Shown: positions 22,297-64,000 of the stretch, one piece after another
Layout: each line of letters starts with the position of its first letter
Numbering within the stretch: position 1 is the first letter of the stretch
DNA from: Chelydra serpentina
Taxonomy: Eukaryota > Chordata > Testudines > Chelydridae
DNA: 64,000 bases
NCBI GenBank assembly: GCA_037349315.1
Contig: JBAIAC010000051.1
Span: 24,712,001 to 24,776,000, forward strand
Direction of reading: 5' to 3'
Position numbers and translations under genes: made by a program
Notes under the pieces: model-generated
Told to the model about the DNA's origin: nothing
Seen by the model: only the letters and a program-made list of their open reading frames with translations
Databases searched by the model: none

Positions 22297-23798
22297 ATCT
22301 CATTATCTGATCAGCCCAGAAGTGAAGTGCTAAATCATAGCAAAGAAAGTAATTGCATAGCTAATTGAAATTAGACTAATTATAATGTAACTAATTAGAC
22401 CGAATCTAATTAATTAGTTGCCATCTCTAGTGCAGGCTAATGCACCTCAACCTGGACTGCAACACCCCTCTCCTAGTGCAGTCTTGAGTGTCTTCATCTT
22501 CACTTCTCATCCCATATGTACTTGGTCTGCCACACCCCTGGTATTCTGGTCTTGGGTTCACTCCTGAGGAGACTCAATTGTGTCAATTTGTACCAAACCA
22601 GGTGGTGATGTACAATAAAAACAAAAAAGGGCAACTAGACCCACTAAAATTATTTTTTCACTTCATTTTTATAAATAAAGAACTAAGGAGCAGAGGCTTC
22701 ATCACAGAAACACCAGCAAAATCTCATGTCATGGCAAATGTTGATAAAGATGAGGGCTGCATCCAAGGCCCTGTCTATATTACAAAAGTTACCATGTTTA
22801 AGTAGAGATTAGTACCATAGAATCTGCCTGTGGTCCCACTGGGAGACTGTGGTTCAACCCTGGGGAGATTTTTATACTACAGCTTTGTTCCTTAGTAGAT
22901 TTTCCCCCCCTCCTGTCCGCACAGGCCAGAAGAAATTATAAACAGTTGGGTCACAGTCATATTTCACCTTGATTACTTCTGTAGTGTAGAGCCAAGGTGA
23001 ATGACATCTCCCCACCACCAATGCCTTTCCCCTTCCCTCCAAGCAGCCCAGTGACCTAGATCTTGCTTCTTTGGACTACCATTCTCACTATGCTCTAGGC
23101 ATGGGACCCCGGTGTAGCACTAAACTTTAAATAAAATAATTCCTAGAAGTCCGGACATTGGTTTCATCACAGCCAGATGTCCCATCATAAAACCCGCAAT
23201 AATGTGATCACACTGCTGAGTTTCTCTGAGATTAACTATGGCAGAACCGCTTCTAGAAGTGAACTGCCAACAAACCAACCTTACAGCTTCCATTGCTAAA
23301 GGGAACATGTAATTACAAACGTAAGTTTCATATCAGGAAAGGAAATGATGACAGGAAGACCAGCTCTTGAAGTACTTTTATAAAAGTATTTGACTTTCTG
23401 AGATACTTTTACAGTTACCTGAGTTTGAAGTTACAGTTCAAGGAAAATTCAACAATGGAATTTCAGTACAGTATTTTACAATCCAGTGCTGCTGATCCTA
23501 GTTCATATACTAGTTCACTAGAGCACATATTCAATACAAACTATGATTCTGAAAGAAAATGAAAAGCCACCACGCACACACACAAACAGGAAGGGGGGCT
23601 GGAGATACCAACAGAGTGGAAGATGTTTAGATTACAAATCCAGTGCAGAGTGTTAGGAAAACATGAAGCAAATAAATGGTGAGTTATACCACAGTTTGTT
23701 TTTTAGCCATAAATTAAAAACTGCAATATATTTGGTCACAAATTATTTTTTCTTTTACACAAATCAACTGTATAAATTAAAAAATATATATATATAAT
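22297..23798. other. Unassigned intergenic sequence
   Basis: 22330-22420 is a dense cluster of TAATT/AATTA words. 22765-23000 resembles a MITE (GGCCCTGTCTATATTAC ... CTGTAGTGTAGAGCC). The rest is unique and AT-rich, with an (AT)n stretch just before the hAT element. Confidence 0.35.
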
Positions 23799-23806
23799 TT
23801 TATACT

Positions 23807-24561
23807 TGGGGCCCTACCAAATTCATGGCCATGACAAAAACCCGTCACTGACCGTGAAATCTTGTCTCCCCAACCTCCCCGCCACACACCCTGGTGAAAT
23901 CTGGTCTTTTGTGTGCTTTTACTGTATACTAAACAGATTTCACGGGTGAGACCAGTTCAAATTGGGGTCCTGACCCAAAAGGGAATTGCAGGGGGGTCAC
24001 AAGGCTATTTTAGGGGGGCTGTTGTATTGCCACCCTTACTTCTGCACTGCCTTCAGAGCTGGGCGGCCGGAGAGTGTTGGCTGTTGGCCAGGCACCCAGC
24101 TCTGAAGGCAACGCTCCGCCAACTGCAGCGCAGAAGTAAGGGTGGCAATACCGTACCATGCCACCCTTACTTCTGTGCTGCTGCCTTCAGAGCTGGGTGG
24201 CTGGAGAGTGGCGGCTGCTGACTGAGGGCCCAGCTCTGCAGGCAGCAGTGCAGAAGTAAGCGTAGTAATACCCTACTATGCCATCCTTACTTCTGCGCTG
24301 TTCCTGGCAGTGGCTTTGTCTAGAGAGACGGGCTCCCAAACAGCAGCAGAGCAGAAGTAAGGGTAGCAGTACCGCAACCTCCCCACTCCCCACCCCCAAT
24401 AACCTTGCGACCACCCACAACTCCTTTTTGGGTCAGGCCCCCTACAATCACAACGCCGTGAAATTTCAGATTTGAATACCTGAAATAATGAAATTTACGA
24501 TTTTTTAAATCCCATGAGACTGAAATTTACCAAAATGGATCGTGAATTTGGTAGGGCCCTA
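23807..24561. mobile_element. hAT-like element, TIR TAGGGCCCTACC, copy 3
   Basis: The 755-bp element runs from TGGGGCCCTACCAAATTCA to TGAATTTGGTAGGGCCCTA with an exact 8-bp duplication TTTATACT at 23799-23806 and 24562-24569. The interior has four CCTTACTTCTG(C/T)GCTG boxes. It is the longest of three copies and lies just beyond the probable ITCH polyadenylation site. Confidence 0.92.
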
Positions 24562-24979
24562 TTTATACTGCAGCAAATTTTAAGTAATGACCCTTTTACG
24601 ACACATTTCATTAATATGTCAACATTTTATGAACTACCCAGAAATATCAGATTATGTTAGCCGTAAAATCAGTGGATCGAAATTGTTATGGGAAAATTAA
24701 CATCTTCATAAAGCAAATCCCAAATAGAGTTATTGTAAATCTTATGTAACTGGATCCACTGAAATTCTCACATGCATACAGTAGAGGCAAAGTGTCAGTT
24801 TACTGCAATTTACAGGCTGATAAATCAACTTAAGAAAGGCAGATACATGTTCATTAATCTCTACTGAAGATCACTTGGAGTCCAAATTCACTCTACCCAT
24901 CACATGACATGTCAAATTGTGTGCTTACGCACATAATGTTTTCCCCAGGTCCCCATAAAGAGCAGAAAAGTGCATTAAT

Positions 24980-27542
24980 TGCTCATATTAATTCCTTTTT
25001 ATTTCAACATAACATGCCGTAAAAAATTAACAGATTTGTTAGCATTTACAATGCTTACAAAGCAACATTTATTTTAAAAGCAATTTTTAGTTCTGTTTTC
25101 AGAAATATTGCTAATTTAACACTTACTATAAACCTATTTTTAAATGTTAACATTTTGGCCAAAATTCAATATTTCATTTTACAGATTTGTTTTTCAGTGA
25201 AGTATTTCTTATTTGCAATATTTTAACATGACTTCTGGTGCTTGGGATATCCAGGCCCCTTTCCCACTCCCTAATACAGCAGTAAAGACATATAAACATG
25301 CCATTTAAATTAAAGGAAGAAATGGAGTAAGTGAGACCCCGGACTGCAAAAATATATACAAGCATTTACCTTTTTCCTGAACTAAACATTTCAGCCATAA
25401 AAATATTAAACAGCCACACCCTATAGAACTAGGGCTATGGCTATTTCAATTATAACTATTCTTTATTTTAAAAATATAGGGCAGAAAGCCTTTTGGGTGA
25501 TATTTATACATTAATATTTCTAGGTCCCTACATAAATCATGAATCATTATTATGCAGAACACAAAAACAATTTTCCATAGCTTAATCTTCCATTATCTCA
25601 CTTAATCTAATCTCTCTCTTGTAAATATGTTAGATAACTAGGCTTCATTATAAGAATTATCAACAGAAAATATTTATCTTGCTTCTGTTCCGTGAGCCAT
25701 ATGTTGTAAGATATTCATCAGATGTTTTGGGAGCTGGCAGACATTTCTCCAGGTAAGATAAAGTCAGTACACTTCTCATCCACCAGGGAAAAGATAAATG
25801 TGGGTCAGTTTCTCTAAAAGCAGCAACATGTTTATATGCATTTCTTGGACTATGCATGGCAAAGTAAAACAAAACACTACAGAGGTCTAAGCCATTCCCC
25901 CTTCTTACAAGCACATGCTGAGGAACAACTGATCCCTTTGCATGATCTGGTACAGAAAAGCCCTCACAATAAATGTTAGGAAACATTTTCTTCCAAGATG
26001 GAAGCTCAGTTGGACAGTGCCCATCTGTCCTCTTTCAGTTCTAATATTAGAAGCCTTCCAAAGGGCACTGAGACACTCGGGAGGCAGAAGCAGGTATGCA
26101 TTTACATGCACTAATGCCATTTCAAGTGTCATCTCTCTTCCCATAGTTAGAAACTCATCCCGTTGAAGTTTAACCATCTGGAGAGCGGAAGGCCAGGGAG
26201 AGAGCTGACCATATACAGAAAGTGCATTAATTCCAAAAGAGGAAGTATAATGTAAAATACTATTGTATGCTGCAAGAGAATTGTAATACTAACAGATTAT
26301 AACAGGAAGTGAAAGGTGTTGTCCGTTCAAGTCAGAAAGAAAACACACTACAGAAGTTACTGCTCAGAAGCAACTCAGGGCTGAGTTAGTCTGAACACAT
26401 TAGTTCTAACCTCGACGGAGTTACTGAATTTACTGATATAGCAACATTTGGAAGTCTGCAATCTTTGACTAAACTTTCTAGTGCTGACTATCTCTTAGCC
26501 AATTATAGCACATCAGTTCTCCACTAAAATTATAAGCAATATAATTTTGAAGCTGCTTTATAGCCATGTTTTAGAATCCAGTTACATTGTTATACCTCTT
26601 CCTGACAACTAGATAAAATCTGAGAAGAACACTATTTGATTGGGCACTTAACAGCAACATCAAGTCTACTTTCCATTAACTCATTTGACAAGAAACATCA
26701 ATCTGCAAATGTATTCAGTGCATTTACTTGAAATCCCAGGTGGTCTCGTCTTTTGCAAAGTGAGTGTTGAAGTACCAATGTTAATATTGTATCTGACGTT
26801 AAGTGTGTGTATTATATGGAAATGGATCAAAATTATTCTGAGATAGGAGAGGGTGCTCAAACACAGCAACAACCTCAGACAGGTTATCATGCCAGAATTA
26901 ACAGGATTAAAAAACAACAACAAAGCTATACTCTGGACATGTGTAGTAGTTCTACACCCCCTTAGCAATGATCTGAATCAAGATGAAATGTGAACAAGCT
27001 CCAGGAGGGGAAAAAACCCCCAAACAGTCAGGCCACACTTGCGTAAGAAACAGCACAAGCAATGGATCTGCTCATAGTACCTAGAGGCTGGTTACAAGTT
27101 GGGTCTAATAACAGTTGTAAAGAGGCTTATGAGGATGCTGCAGCATTGCAGCTACCAATGGACTTCCCAGTGCATCAGTAGCAAAAGAAATGCTACTAAA
27201 AAGGAAAGGCAAAGACTAGTTTTAACAAACTATCATTAATGAGGACACATTCTAATTAATGAATAGTGAAACAGAGCGGAGAGCTGTATTAAATCTCTAG
27301 TTAGGTCAGATTTCATTTGTAGACGAATCATTTGCTGATTTGATTTCTGGAAGGGCTCTGTAGAAATCCAGAGTTAGTGGGAATAAAGTCTCAGGATAAC
27401 ATCCATTTACTTACACACTAGTAATTGTTTAAATAAATCCTAGTCAAGTTTACTTTACAATGAGATGTGCAACAAGCAGAGGAAGTGAAGAACGTACATC
27501 ACACAAGTTCACGTTCTTCGGGGTGCAAATTCACACATGTGA
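24980..27542 (-). other. ITCH: Probable ITCH 3' UTR
   Basis: This sequence follows the ITCH stop codon, is AT-rich and free of transposons, unlike both flanks, and ends just before a hAT element (23807-24561). It holds AATAAA on the minus strand at 25462-25467, 25068-25073 and 24998-25003. The extent is inferred from the lack of repeats and the position of the last signal; no transcript was available. Two overlapping minus-strand frames inside (25660-25986, 25905-26177) resemble no protein I know. Confidence 0.5.
24998..25003 (-). terminator. Candidate ITCH polyadenylation signal (AATAAA)
   Basis: TTTATT on the plus strand reads AATAAA on the ITCH strand. It is the last canonical hexamer before the flanking hAT element and is followed downstream by TGCACTTTTCTGCTC. 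Alternatives are at 25068-25073 and 25462-25467; the cleavage site cannot be fixed from sequence alone. Confidence 0.35.
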
Positions 27543-63732
<36,190 letters not shown>

Positions 63733-64000
63733 CTGCAGATCACACACAAAAATGGTGCATTAATCAGGACAACCACCCACCACCAATTTGCTCTCCAGAC
63801 TTCTAATTTAGCCATAAATCACTAATGCAAATGCATTCTTGCTAGTGCTACATAGGGCATCACTGTCCAAAAGATTTTTTCCACAGAAAAGGTGTAGCTT
63901 TATTACAAACTGATTATTCATTTGGGCTCTAACGCTCTTTGACCACCTGAAACTAGTGGTTCAGAGTAGTGCTATTAACATATTTTGCAGCAATTAGCGC

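Overview
This is a 64 kb piece of a vertebrate chromosome, most likely from a cryptodiran turtle. The assignment rests on repeat content: tRNA-derived SINEs of the tortoise/Cry type with a CR1-like tail (10242-10413, 36052-36222, 56805-56981), many CR1 LINEs, DIRS-type retrotransposons, Penelope-like elements and numerous short DNA transposons. There is no bacterial-style gene organisation, so most open frames here are repeat remnants or chance.

The main gene is ITCH, a NEDD4-family HECT E3 ubiquitin ligase, on the minus strand. Its last 14 coding exons lie between 63732 and 27543 and sum to 1446 nt (481 codons plus stop) in one continuous frame. They encode WW3, WW4 and the whole HECT domain; the N-terminal C2 domain, proline-rich part and WW1-WW2 lie beyond the right edge. 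The 3' UTR probably runs left from 27542 to about 24980. The catalytic cysteine codon is split by the last intron.

At 2550-2960 a GC-rich, CpG-rich block holds a probable first exon on the minus strand that ends in ATG directly before GTGAGT. From gene order in other amniotes (ITCH followed by DYNLRB1 on the same strand) this is probably the DYNLRB1 promoter; the rest of that gene would be off the left edge. The 22 kb between this block and the ITCH 3' UTR contains no gene I can recognise.

Repeats fill most of the remainder. Many carry target-site duplications (TSDs) readable in the sequence: nine hAT-like elements with 8-bp TSDs, a PIF/Harbinger-like family with 3-bp TNA TSDs, a fresh 5'-truncated non-LTR insertion with an 11-bp TSD and an open frame, three Penelope-type pieces, six CR1 copies and four DIRS copies, one with an internal duplication. 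The most unusual object is a 215-bp antisense 28S rRNA pseudogene in an ITCH intron (60188-60402), flanked by a 12-bp TSD and circularly permuted: its two outer ends abut each other in 28S rRNA. That is the arrangement expected if the inserted template was a circle. I did not find an undescribed multi-gene system.
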